A DNA stretch of 64,000 bases from Sinorhizobium mexicanum (GTDB lineage: Bacteria > Pseudomonadota > Alphaproteobacteria > Rhizobiales > Rhizobiaceae): contig NZ_CP041238.1 in the NCBI RefSeq assembly GCF_013488225.1, positions 831,501-895,500 on the forward strand, read 5' to 3'. The notes below the pieces were generated by a model that saw only the letters and a list, made by a program, of their open reading frames with translations, had not been told where the DNA came from and made no database searches. Positions 18,171 to 26,363 of this stretch are shown here, piece by piece (position 1 is the first letter of the stretch; each line of letters starts with the position of its first letter). Made by a program: the position numbers and the translations under genes.

Positions 18171-19775
18171 TCAGATGATGAAAAAATCGGCTGCAGTGAG
18201 CGCGAGACTCGTTCCGATCGTCGCAAAATGAACGGGTCCACCGGCGGCATTGCCGTTGCTGTCGTAGAGCAGCCTTCCGGTATCGCTCTCATAGATGATC
18301 CGGTCGTTGGCGTCGGCGGCAAGACCCGTTGTATTCGCGACGAACTGGACCGCCGTCAGTGCGCCTGTACCGACAATCGCTGTGAAAATTGCGTTTTCCA
18401 GCCGGATGGTGTCGTCCGCCACGGTGAACCCATTGATCGTGTCAACGTTCGTCAAGGCATTGAGCGCGGTGTTGAAGAAAAACGTGTCCAGACCGGTAGA
18501 ACCGGTCAGGACATCGTTGCCGAGCCCGCCGTTAATCAGGTCGTTGCCGGCGCCGCCATTAAGACTGTTGTTGCCGGTGTTCCCGGTCAACGCATTGTTC
18601 AAGCCATTCCCGGCGCCGCCGATGTTGCCGGTTCCAAGCAGGGCGAGATTTTCGACGCTGCCCCTGATGACGGCGGTGTTACCGAGGTTAAAAGATATAG
18701 ATGAGCGAACGGTGTCCGCGCCGGCACCGTTGTCGGCGTTCTCGTCGATGATGTCGCCGGTGCTATCTACCACGTAGGTGTCGTTTCCTTGGCCACCGCG
18801 CATTTCATCGGCACCGCCGGCACCATTGAGGGAATCGTTGCCTGCCTGGCCTCGGAGAAAGTTTGAAACGGAATTGCCAACGATCGTATCGGCGAAATCG
18901 GTCCCGCGCACGTTCTCGATGTTGGTCAAGGTATCCTGCGTGCCGAAACCATCCTTGGCTACGCCGGTGGTGAGATTCACGTTGACGCCGAGGTTGCCGC
19001 CTCTGTTGGTGTCCCTGTGATATCGGACTGTGTCGATACCGCCGCCGCCGTTGATCGTGTCCCTTCCCCCAAGCCCCATGAACTCTTCGCCTAGCGCGGA
19101 CCCGACAAACGTATCGGCGAATTGCGTGCCGCGAAACTCCTCGAAATTGCTGAACGTCTCGGAGAAGCCGTAAGGGTCGATTACCGTTCCGGTGGATGCG
19201 TTCAAACTGACACCGCGAACAGCTGCGGGCGTGAAGTAGGCGTCGTCGAAACTGAGGACATCAAAGCCAAGGCCGCCGTTGTACGTGTCATCGCCCTCGC
19301 CCCCGCATATGAAATCATTGCCGTTATTGCCGTTTAAGATGTCATTGCCGCCGCGGCCCTGCATCGAGTCGTCTCCGGCAGAGCCGTTGACCGTGTCAGC
19401 TTTGTTCAGAAGCCACCCTTCCAGTCCCCATCTGTCAAATCCTGTGGCAGCGTTTTGGAACAGTTCGAGCGACACACTCAGGCCGCTGACTGTCTGGACG
19501 AGCGTCGTTCCGTTATTTTGCAGCAACTGGATGGAAGAGACCGTTCCGCCAATCGGATATCCGGTGGCATCGAAGGCGAAACCTGTGCCAACAAGCTTTA
19601 ATTTCAGGCCATTGCCCAGTCCGAAAAGCACCTGTGTGCTGCTTGCGCTGATGCGCAAGGCCGTGTGCATGTCGACCAATTCGCCGAAGGAACCGTTGTA
19701 ATCGAATTCCGCGATCGGAGGGTTGTATTGGTTGGGATATATTCCGCCTGGGAAGGAGTAGGTAACCGTGGCCAT
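18171..19775 (-). CDS. RTX-type calcium-binding exoprotein
   Basis: 534 residues. From about residue 125 onward it carries several blocks of glycine/aspartate nonapeptides (GSAGDDSMQGRGGNDILNG, GGEGDDTYNGGLGFD, GGQGNDTYVVDSTGD, GGAGNDLINGGLGNDVL), which bind calcium and fold into beta rolls after secretion. The C-terminus (LTAADFFII) is hydrophobic, as expected for an uncleaved type I secretion signal, and there is no N-terminal signal peptide. The first 120 residues are not recognised and have no enzymatic motif I know. No HlyB/HlyD secretion genes are in the window. The gene lies 173 bases beyond tRNA-His on the opposite strand and looks less GC-rich than its neighbours, so it may be accessory. 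Confidence 0.85.
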   Translation of the reverse strand: MATVTYSFPGGIYPNQYNPPIAEFDYNGSFGELVDMHTALRISASSTQVLFGLGNGLKLKLVGTGFAFDATGYPIGGTVSSIQLLQNNGTTLVQTVSGLSVSLELFQNAATGFDRWGLEGWLLNKADTVNGSAGDDSMQGRGGNDILNGNNGNDFICGGEGDDTYNGGLGFDVLSFDDAYFTPAAVRGVSLNASTGTVIDPYGFSETFSNFEEFRGTQFADTFVGSALGEEFMGLGGRDTINGGGGIDTVRYHRDTNRGGNLGVNVNLTTGVAKDGFGTQDTLTNIENVRGTDFADTIVGNSVSNFLRGQAGNDSLNGAGGADEMRGGQGNDTYVVDSTGDIIDENADNGAGADTVRSSISFNLGNTAVIRGSVENLALLGTGNIGGAGNGLNNALTGNTGNNSLNGGAGNDLINGGLGNDVLTGSTGLDTFFFNTALNALTNVDTINGFTVADDTIRLENAIFTAIVGTGALTAVQFVANTTGLAADANDRIIYESDTGRLLYDSNGNAAGGPVHFATIGTSLALTAADFFII

Positions 19776-19786
19776 GTTTCCCCCAT

Positions 19787-19804
19787 GCCGGGGGTATCCC
19801 CGGC
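19787..19804 (-). promoter_or_regulatory. Hairpin in the 5' leader of the RTX gene
   Basis: GCCGGGG, GTAT, CCCCGGC: a perfect 7-bp GC-rich stem with a four-base loop, 11 bases before the RTX start codon and just upstream of its RBS (GGGGGAAA). It could limit ribosome access or protect the mRNA 5' end. Confidence 0.4.
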
Positions 19805-19983
19805 TTAACGTTGTGTTTGCGGGTTAAGGATGGAATTTCTCATCTAAGGCCTGGCAATTTTAGGTTGTTCTAAATAGCAGATTGGCTCTGCCCTGTCACA
19901 TCGTCCTTTTGGGTAACGTTTCGGATGTCGCCGTACCCGGCCCCTGCAACGCATGCCGAGGCATGGACTCAACGGCTCCGCGC

Positions 19984-20865
19984 CTAGACGAAAAACTGAT
20001 GCTCCGCGGCTACCAGCTCCTGGAGAAACGAAACGACGGTGCGCACGCGCACGAGATCGCGCGCGCTTTCGTGATAGGTCGTCCAATAGGCGCGCCGGAT
20101 GGTCGTTTCCGGCAGGATGCGTTTGAGCTCGGGGACTTGGCGGGCAATGTAGTTGTGCAGGATGCCGATCCCGGCGCTGGAACGGACGGCTTCCGTCTGT
20201 CCCGTTGCGCTGGAAACCTCGAATGAAGCGTCCCAACTGCGCATGATTTCGGCGGAAAAATTGAGCGAAGGTGTGAAGATCAGATCTTCGACATAGCCGA
20301 TGCGGCGATGGCCCTTGAGATCGTCGATCGTTCGAGGCGTGCCATGGCGGGCAAGATAATCTGCCGATGCGTAAAGCCCCAGTGTATAATCGGTCAGCTT
20401 GGACGAAACGAGACGTCCCTGTTCCGGCCGCTCAATGGTGATCGCGATGTCGGCTTCGCGCTGTGAAAGCGAGAAGGAGCGCGGCACCGGAACGAGCTGG
20501 AGTTTCAGTTCCGGGTAGCGCGCCGTAAGCGCCCCAAGACGCGGCGCAAGAAAGGAGACGCCGAAACCGTCGGGCGCGCCGATGCGCACGGTGCCGGCGA
20601 TCGCCGTGTCGATCCGGCCGATCAGCGATTGCGCCGCGAGCATTTCGGTTTCCATACGCTCGGCTGCGGCCAGGAAGACTTCGCCTTCGGCCGTCAGCTC
20701 GCAGCCGTTCGGACGCCGGACCAGGAGTCTGGTCTTCAGTGTCTCCTCGAGCGCCGTCACCCGGCGGCTGAGGGTGGCGTGATTGATGCCGAGCCGCTTC
20801 GAGGCGGCGAGAATTTGCCCCGTTCGCGCCACGGCGAGAAATACTCTGACATCGTCCCAGTCCAT
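19984..20865 (-). CDS. LysR-family transcriptional regulator next to iolA
   Basis: 293 residues. An N-terminal winged HTH (DDVRVFLAVARTGQILAASK, then ATLSRRVTALEE) is followed by a substrate-binding domain. The VFLAVARTGQ...LGINHATLSRRV type of helix places it in the GcvA/DsdC-like subgroup of LTTRs. The ATG at 20865 has an AGGGAC site upstream. It is divergent from iolA with 115 bases between, which hold an 8-bp inverted repeat, so iolA is the likely target. Confidence 0.85.
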   Translation of the reverse strand: MDWDDVRVFLAVARTGQILAASKRLGINHATLSRRVTALEETLKTRLLVRRPNGCELTAEGEVFLAAAERMETEMLAAQSLIGRIDTAIAGTVRIGAPDGFGVSFLAPRLGALTARYPELKLQLVPVPRSFSLSQREADIAITIERPEQGRLVSSKLTDYTLGLYASADYLARHGTPRTIDDLKGHRRIGYVEDLIFTPSLNFSAEIMRSWDASFEVSSATGQTEAVRSSAGIGILHNYIARQVPELKRILPETTIRRAYWTTYHESARDLVRVRTVVSFLQELVAAEHQFFV

Positions 20866-20883
20866 GCTGCTGTCCCTATGGGC

Positions 20884-20924
20884 TTCAATTTTTGCACAAC
20901 GGTTCCTGAATTTCGGAAATTGAA
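20884..20924. promoter_or_regulatory. Inverted repeat in the LysR/iolA intergenic region
   Basis: TTCAATTT (20884-20891) and AAATTGAA (20917-20924) are perfect inverted copies; TTCC...GGAA (20903-20918) is nested inside. This is a plausible LysR operator between the divergent genes; no known consensus was matched. Confidence 0.35.
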
Positions 20925-20980
20925 TTGTTGAAATCGTAGTGCGATCATATGCCCACAATCAAGACCAGGAGGAGCATCCA

Positions 20981-22477
20981 ATGTACGAAATCGGACATTT
21001 CATTAACGGCGAGCGCGTCGCCGGCAAAAGCGGCCGTACCAGCAACATCTTCAACCCTGCGACCGGTGAGGTTCAGGGAACCGTGGCGCTTGCAAGCGAC
21101 GCGGAGCTCGCCGCAGCGGTCGAAAGCGCGAAGGCGGCCCAGCCGAAGTGGGCTGCCACAAATCCGCAGCGCCGCGCCCGCGTTTTCATGAAATTCGTCC
21201 AGCTTCTCAACGAAAACATGAACGAGCTGGCCGAAATCCTTTCGCGCGAGCACGGCAAGACGATCGAAGATGCCAAGGGCGACATCGTTCGCGGCCTTGA
21301 GGTTTGCGAATTCGTCATCGGGGTTCCGCATCTCCAGAAGAGCGAGTTCACCGAGGGCGCCGGTCCGGGCATCGACATGTACTCGATCCGCCAGGCCGTC
21401 GGCATCGGCGCCGGCATTACCCCGTTCAACTTCCCGGCCATGATCCCGATGTGGATGTTCGCGCCGGCGATCGCCTGCGGCAATGCCTTCATCCTGAAGC
21501 CGTCGGAGCGTGACCCGTCCGTCCCGATCCGGCTCGCCGAACTGATGATCGAGGCCGGTCTGCCCGCCGGTGTGCTCAACGTGGTCAACGGCGACAAGGG
21601 CGCGGTCGATGCGATCTTGACGCATCCGGATATTTCCGCTGTTTCCTTCGTCGGCTCGACGCCGATCGCGCGCTATGTCTATGGCACCGCAGCGATGAAC
21701 GGCAAGCGCGCCCAGTGCTTCGGCGGCGCCAAGAACCACATGGTCATCATGCCGGATGCCGACCTCGACCAAGCTGCCAATGCGCTGATCGGTGCCGGCT
21801 ACGGTTCCGCCGGCGAGCGCTGCATGGCGATCTCGGTCGCAGTTCCGGTGGGTGAGGAAACCGCAAACCGGCTGATCGACAAGCTGGTGCCGATGGTCGA
21901 GAGCCTGCGTATCGGTCCCTATACCGACGAGAAGGCCGACATGGGCCCGGTCGTCACCAAGGAGGCCGAGCAGCGCATCAGGAGCCTGATCGACAGCGGC
22001 ATCGAGCAGGGCGCGAAGCTCGTCGTCGACGGTCGCGACTTCAAGCTGCAGGGCTATGAGAACGGCCATTTCATCGGCGGCTGCCTGTTCGACCAAGTGA
22101 CCCCGGACATGGACATCTACAAGACGGAGATCTTCGGACCGGTTCTCTCGGTCGTGCGGGCGAAGAACTACGAGGAAGCGCTGTCACTGCCGATGAAGCA
22201 CGAGTATGGCAACGGTGTCGCGATCTACACCCGCGACGGCGATGCAGCGCGCGATTTCGCCTCCCGCATCAACATCGGCATGGTCGGCGTTAACGTTCCG
22301 ATCCCGGTTCCGCTCGCCTACCACTCCTTCGGTGGCTGGAAGTCCTCATCCTTCGGCGATCTCAACCAGCATGGGACGGACTCGTTCAAGTTCTGGACCA
22401 AGACGAAGACCATCACCTCGCGTTGGCCGTCCGGCATCAAGGACGGCGCCGAGTTCTCCATCCCGACGATGAGGTAG
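20981..22477 (+). CDS. iolA: Methylmalonate/malonate-semialdehyde dehydrogenase (acylating)
   Basis: 498 residues of the aldehyde dehydrogenase superfamily. The catalytic cysteine is in AGERCMAIS, and the NAD-binding and active-site segments GITPFNFPAM and FVGSTPIARYV are those of MmsA/IolA. The enzyme converts malonate or methylmalonate semialdehyde to acetyl- or propionyl-CoA with CO2 release, the last step of myo-inositol and valine breakdown. The ATG at 20981 follows CAGGAGGAG. The other inositol genes are not here, which matches the scattered inositol genes of Sinorhizobium. A two-hairpin repeat and a terminator follow. Confidence 0.92.
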   Translation: MYEIGHFINGERVAGKSGRTSNIFNPATGEVQGTVALASDAELAAAVESAKAAQPKWAATNPQRRARVFMKFVQLLNENMNELAEILSREHGKTIEDAKGDIVRGLEVCEFVIGVPHLQKSEFTEGAGPGIDMYSIRQAVGIGAGITPFNFPAMIPMWMFAPAIACGNAFILKPSERDPSVPIRLAELMIEAGLPAGVLNVVNGDKGAVDAILTHPDISAVSFVGSTPIARYVYGTAAMNGKRAQCFGGAKNHMVIMPDADLDQAANALIGAGYGSAGERCMAISVAVPVGEETANRLIDKLVPMVESLRIGPYTDEKADMGPVVTKEAEQRIRSLIDSGIEQGAKLVVDGRDFKLQGYENGHFIGGCLFDQVTPDMDIYKTEIFGPVLSVVRAKNYEEALSLPMKHEYGNGVAIYTRDGDAARDFASRINIGMVGVNVPIPVPLAYHSFGGWKSSSFGDLNQHGTDSFKFWTKTKTITSRWPSGIKDGAEFSIPTMR

Positions 22478-22486
22478 AGGAACACT

Positions 22487-22589
22487 GAAGCGCGTCGCGT
22501 TCAATCCAACTCATGCGACGCGCTTTAGTTCATTGCTTTCATGCATGTCGTTGTCCCAAAACCGAGGCACACTTTTGGGCGACATGCAT
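22487..22589. repeat. Second two-hairpin intergenic repeat (family B), copy 1
   Basis: AAGCGCGTCGC (22488-22498) pairs with GCGACGCGCTT (22515-22525). A second hairpin, ATGCATGTCG ... CGACATGCAT (22541-22589), has CCCAAAA/TTTTGGG inside. The same plan recurs at 41686-41784. It lies just after iolA. Confidence 0.75.
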
Positions 22590-22620
22590 CAAGATCGTCC
22601 AATCTGGGATCCTCCCATCT

Positions 22621-22646
22621 GGGCCTCCTTCGGGAGGTCCTTTTTT
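22621..22646 (+). terminator. Intrinsic terminator with a TTCG tetraloop
   Basis: GGGCCTCC and GGAGGTCC pair (one G-U) around a TTCG loop, followed by six T. It is 144 bases after iolA and 156 bases before the DUF898 gene, so it ends iolA transcripts, a small RNA, or acts as a leader attenuator. Confidence 0.8.
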
Positions 22647-22801
22647 GTTGCATCGGGTGTGGCGATACAACTAACGTCGCTGCATCGATCGGAGATTCGC
22701 GATATCGGGGGATAGTGGCGGTTTCCGCATTTCTGCATTTCGAGCGCACCGGGCGGACATCTCATCGCCGGGCGTTTCTAACTCAGAGCGAGGGGGAAAT
22801 C

Positions 22802-23926
22802 ATGGCTTTGAGCGAGCCAGCAGCGATGCCGGCATATCTTGATCGTCGTAACAATTTCGGGCGCTCGCCAGCAGGCGGCTTCCAGCGCTTGTCCTTTGCC
22901 GGCAGCGCCAGCGAATATTTCGGGATCTGGATCGTCAATATCCTGCTGACGATTGTCACGCTCGGCATTTATTCGGCATGGGCGAAAGTTCGCCGCAACC
23001 GCTACTTCTACGGCAACACCGTGCTGCTCGGCCGCGGCTTCGAGTATCACGCCAAGGGGGGCCAGATCCTCATCGGTCGCTTGATCGTCTTCGCCTATCT
23101 GATCTTCTACAACGTCGTGCTCACCGTCATGCCGCTTGCCGGCTTGGTAATCGGCCTGCTGTTCTTCCTCTTCGTGCCATGGCTCCTTACCCGTGGTTTG
23201 CGTTTCAGCGCCCGGGTCACAAGCTACCGCAACGTGCGCTTCGACTTTGTCGGGCGGACCGGTGGGGCGTTCGTGGCGTTTATCGTCGGTCCGGTGCTTG
23301 CAGCGCTGACGCTCGGCATCCTTGCGCCACTGGCCAGTCGTTGGTCCTACCGCTACATCGGCAACAATCTCCGCTACGGGCGGAAGCCCTTTGCAACCGA
23401 TCCAGGCCTTGGCGCGATCTACAAGACCTGGCTGCCGTCAGCGGCGATGATCCTTCTTGGGTTTCTGATCATCGGAGTTATCATCGCGATCAATATTACT
23501 GCAATGGCGCCATTGATCGACGACCCCGACGCAATTTCGGACGAGCTTCAGGCCTCGATTGGGGCGCTGACGGTGCTCATCTATGTTCTGATGTTCGCCG
23601 TCTTCGGGACAGCATCACTGTTTTACCGTGCGGGGGTGCGCAATGTCGCCTGGTCCGCCACGATCTTCGACGGCAAGCATCGCTTGTTGAGTGATCTCTC
23701 GCGGTTTCGCTACACTTGGATTGCCGTGTCGAACTTCGTCGTCACACTGGTCACCCTCGGCCTGATGCGGCCATGGGCGGCGGTTCGAATGGCCACCTAC
23801 GTCAACGAGCACACGGCCGTCCGTTTCGAGGGCGAAGTTGGGGAGATCTTCTCGGCCATCGAGCAGGAGGGGTCTGCCGTCGGGGCGGAGTTCATGGATA
23901 TTGAAGGCTTCGACTTTGGCTTCTGA
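22802..23926 (+). CDS. DUF898 (YjgN-like) multi-pass membrane protein
   Basis: 374 residues with about eight hydrophobic segments. The repeated family motifs are visible: a LTIVTLGIYSAWAKVRRNRY block near residue 60 and a second LVTLGLMRPWAAVRMATYV block near residue 330, typical of DUF898/YjgN proteins. Function is unknown. The ATG at 22802 follows AGGGGGAAAT; the frame is open upstream but the hydrophobic domain begins after this start. The stop overlaps the start of the M48 peptidase gene, so the two are translationally coupled. Confidence 0.8.
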   Translation: MALSEPAAMPAYLDRRNNFGRSPAGGFQRLSFAGSASEYFGIWIVNILLTIVTLGIYSAWAKVRRNRYFYGNTVLLGRGFEYHAKGGQILIGRLIVFAYLIFYNVVLTVMPLAGLVIGLLFFLFVPWLLTRGLRFSARVTSYRNVRFDFVGRTGGAFVAFIVGPVLAALTLGILAPLASRWSYRYIGNNLRYGRKPFATDPGLGAIYKTWLPSAAMILLGFLIIGVIIAINITAMAPLIDDPDAISDELQASIGALTVLIYVLMFAVFGTASLFYRAGVRNVAWSATIFDGKHRLLSDLSRFRYTWIAVSNFVVTLVTLGLMRPWAAVRMATYVNEHTAVRFEGEVGEIFSAIEQEGSAVGAEFMDIEGFDFGF

Positions 23927-24977
23927 CAATCCGATCATTGCGCTTGGCGAGTGGCATCCGGCCGGTTCGAGTCGCTCGGTGCCCTCGAGCCTCGCCGAGG
24001 CCGGAGAGCGCCTGACGGTCCACGATGATGCAGGCGCCGAACTCAGCAGCGGCAAGCTTTCGGCCGTCGAGATTTCGCCGCGGGTCGGCGCTGTCGCGCG
24101 GCGGATTACCTTCCCCGACGGATCACTCTTCGGGACAAGCGACAACGATGCGATCGATGGGTTCCTTGCGCGCAAGGGCCGGGGCAGGGAAGGGATCATC
24201 CACCGGATGGAGCGCTTTCATCCGCGCCTCATCGCCTTTGTCGCAGCTGCCATCCTCTTTGGCGCGTTGATCTATCGCTTCGCCTTGCCCGCCCTCGTCG
24301 AAGTCGCCGTTGCCGTGACACCACCCATCGTGCCGCGCGTCATGTCGTCGAGCACGCTCGAGGCCCTGGATCGGACAGTGCTCGACCAATCCGAGCTTGA
24401 CGAGGCGCGGCGCGGCAAGATTCTCGATGGCTTCGGGGATATCGCAGCCTTGTCGGGCGTGGGAGGGGAGCGCTACACGCTTAACTTCCGCAAGGGCGGC
24501 GCCATCGGTCCCAACGCCTTTGCATTGCCGGACGGCACCCTGATCCTCACCGATGAACTGGTTGAACTGGCCGGCGACGACACGGAGATGATCGTCGGCG
24601 TGCTCGCGCATGAAATAGGGCATGTAGAGCTGAAGCACAGTCTCCGGCAGATCTATCGCGCCGCCGGCGTTGCCGCGCTGATCATGGTGATCGCCGGCGA
24701 TATCGGCTCGGGCGCCGAGGACGTGCTCGTCCAGGGCGGCGGCCTGCTATCGCTTTCCTACTCGCGCTCTGCCGAAGCGGCAGCCGACCGGCATTCAGTC
24801 GAGCTGATGGTGAAGTCCGGTCGCGATCCGGCGGCGATCGCGCGTTTCTTCCAGCTTATCGAGACGAAGCTCGAAGATCGCTCCGAGACCAGCATATTTT
24901 CAACGCATCCGGGGACGCCCGAGCGGCGCAAAGCGATCCTGGATCTGATAACCGAGCTACAGGCGCGGCCGCGATAA
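23916..24977 (+). CDS. M48-family membrane metallopeptidase
   Basis: 353 residues from a TTG at 23916. The start is not certain: TTG at 23901 is in frame too, but GAAGG lies 8 bases before 23916. After about 100 cytoplasmic-type residues a membrane segment follows (LIAFVAAAILFGALIYRFAL, about 105-125). The GPNAFALPDGTLILTDELV motif precedes the zinc motif HEIGH at about 232-236, and SAEAAADRHS supplies the third ligand. M48 peptidases of this type degrade or process envelope proteins. The start lies inside the last 11 bases of the DUF898 gene, implying a functional pair: a membrane protein of unknown role plus a protease. Confidence 0.82.
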   Translation: MASDNPIIALGEWHPAGSSRSVPSSLAEAGERLTVHDDAGAELSSGKLSAVEISPRVGAVARRITFPDGSLFGTSDNDAIDGFLARKGRGREGIIHRMERFHPRLIAFVAAAILFGALIYRFALPALVEVAVAVTPPIVPRVMSSSTLEALDRTVLDQSELDEARRGKILDGFGDIAALSGVGGERYTLNFRKGGAIGPNAFALPDGTLILTDELVELAGDDTEMIVGVLAHEIGHVELKHSLRQIYRAAGVAALIMVIAGDIGSGAEDVLVQGGGLLSLSYSRSAEAAADRHSVELMVKSGRDPAAIARFFQLIETKLEDRSETSIFSTHPGTPERRKAILDLITELQARPR

Positions 24978-24993
24978 TCATGCAAATGAAAAC

Positions 24994-25019
24994 AGCGGGC
25001 GTTCGGGCCCGCTGCTTTT
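24994..25019 (+). terminator. Intrinsic terminator after the M48 gene
   Basis: AGCGGGC and GCCCGCT form a 7-bp stem around GTTCGG, followed by a short T-rich stretch, 17 bases after the stop codon. Confidence 0.65.
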
Positions 25020-25026
25020 GCTGTCG

Positions 25027-25117
25027 CTGCGTGATTCCTTAGAGCGGAATCGCTTTAAGGACGAAATCATGTACTGCAGCGTCCTTTGCGCGTCTGGTAA
25101 GATGCGCGGCGCTGCAG
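25027..25117 (+). repeat. RIME-like mosaic element, copy 4
   Basis: Slightly shortened forward copy (CTGCGTGATTCC ... AATCATG, then GCAGCGTCC ... GGCGCTGCAG) between the convergent M48 and iron-binding protein genes. Confidence 0.65.
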
Positions 25118-25129
25118 TAATTTCTCCGC

Positions 25130-26173
25130 TCAATCCTGCGGGCCGTCGTTGAAACCGACCTTGTCGACCAGTTCCGACGCCTTCTTGCGGTTGGCCGCGA
25201 TGTCGGCAAGCGGCAGCGTATCCGGCTTGATCGCGCCGAAGGACTTGACGATTTCGGAAGGCTCGGCGCCCGCGAGCACCGGGTATTCGAAGACCTGCTC
25301 CGCATAGATCTTCTGCGCTTCGCCTTCGGACAGGAATTCCATCAGCTTGAGGGCGTTATCCTTGTTCGGTGCGTTCTTGGCGAGCGCCATGCCGGAGATG
25401 TTGACATGGGTGCCGCGATCCTTGCTGTTCGGGAACAGGACCTTGATGGCGGCCGCCCATTCCTTCTGTTCGGGCTCCCTTTCGTTGGTCATCATGAGGC
25501 CGACGTAATAGGTGTTGCCAAGGGCGAGGTCGCATTCGCCGGCAAGAATGGCCTTGGCCTGGTCACGATCGCCGCCATCTGGCTTCTTGGCGAGGTTGTT
25601 TCTGAGACCGGTCAGCCACTTCTCCGTTTCGGCTTCGCCGTGATGGGCAACCATCGAGGCGAAGAGACCGATATTGTAGGAGTGCTGGCCGTCACGCGTG
25701 CAGATCTTGCCCTTCCACTTCGGATCGGCGAGCTCTTCGTAGGTGATGTCGTTCTCGGCCACGCGTTCCTTCGAGGCGTAGACGACACGACCGCGCGTCG
25801 TCAGGCCGAACCAGTTGCCGTCGGGGTCGCGGAAATGCGCCGGAATATCCTTGTTGATCGTCTCGTTGACGACCGGCTGCGTGACACCGGCGTCCTTCGC
25901 TTCGGTGAGGCGGCTGATATCGACGGTCAGGATAACGTCGGCAGGAGAGTTTGCGCCTTCCGCCTGAATGCGCTCGACAAGGCCCTTGTCGAGGAAGAGC
26001 ACATTGGTGGTGATGCCGGTCTCCTTGGTAAAGGCGTCCAGCAGAGGCTGGATCAGATCCGGCTGGCGATAGGAATAGATGTTGACTTCGCCATCAGCCC
26101 AGACGGGCGCGGTCGAAGCGAACAGCGTCGCCGTTACCGACAGTGCCCCGATCATCGCTCTTGACATGCGCAT
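25130..26173 (-). CDS. Ferric iron ABC transporter, periplasmic binding protein
   Basis: 347 residues with a signal peptide (AMIGALSVTATLFASTAPVWA, cleavage near residue 26). The mature start EVNIYSYRQPDLIQPLLDAF and the paired tyrosines in GNTYYVGLM are those of the FbpA/FutA/AfuA class, whose tyrosines hold Fe(3+). It delivers iron to an inner-membrane permease; the fused FbpB-like permease at 11822 is the only candidate in the window. It is divergent from rirA, the iron-responsive repressor, with 190 bases between, so iron regulation is very likely. The ATG at 26173 follows GGAGAG. Confidence 0.85.
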   Translation of the reverse strand: MRMSRAMIGALSVTATLFASTAPVWADGEVNIYSYRQPDLIQPLLDAFTKETGITTNVLFLDKGLVERIQAEGANSPADVILTVDISRLTEAKDAGVTQPVVNETINKDIPAHFRDPDGNWFGLTTRGRVVYASKERVAENDITYEELADPKWKGKICTRDGQHSYNIGLFASMVAHHGEAETEKWLTGLRNNLAKKPDGGDRDQAKAILAGECDLALGNTYYVGLMMTNEREPEQKEWAAAIKVLFPNSKDRGTHVNISGMALAKNAPNKDNALKLMEFLSEGEAQKIYAEQVFEYPVLAGAEPSEIVKSFGAIKPDTLPLADIAANRKKASELVDKVGFNDGPQD

Positions 26174-26292
26174 GGTGCTCTCCGTTTTCGTTTTGCATGT
26201 AACTTAACAAAATTGGTCATCTTTTTGACGCCGCGCGCACGGACAGTCAACTGCGAAAAGGTAGCCGTCAATCAGAAGTGATTTTTGCTGTT

Positions 26293-26309
26293 TTTGGAAT
26301 TGTTCCAAA
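26293..26309. promoter_or_regulatory. Irr/ICE-type dyad upstream of rirA
   Basis: TTTGGAA, TTG, TTCCAAA: a perfect 7-3-7 palindrome. The remembered Irr box (iron control element) has the form TTTAGAA-N3-TTCTAAA; this differs only by one symmetric substitution in each arm. It is 54 bases before the rirA start and 119 bases before the iron-binding protein start. Confidence 0.55.
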
Positions 26310-26363
26310 CTGCGATCCGTCCTATATGATGAAAAGATGAATTTCTCGATCCCGGAGTGAATT

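Noticed and set aside
17998..19980. Genomic island inserted at tRNA-His
   Set aside because: No copy of the tRNA 3' end was found on the far side of the RTX gene and there is no integrase, so tRNA-directed integration is not supported.
22482..22503. GGAAC ... CGTT before the family B repeat
   Set aside because: Spacing is 14 bases rather than 16-17, and the CGTT belongs to the repeat hairpin.
26174..26292. RirA operator of the form TGA-N9-TCA in front of the iron-binding protein gene
   Set aside because: No exact match was found on either strand, though regulation by RirA remains likely from context.
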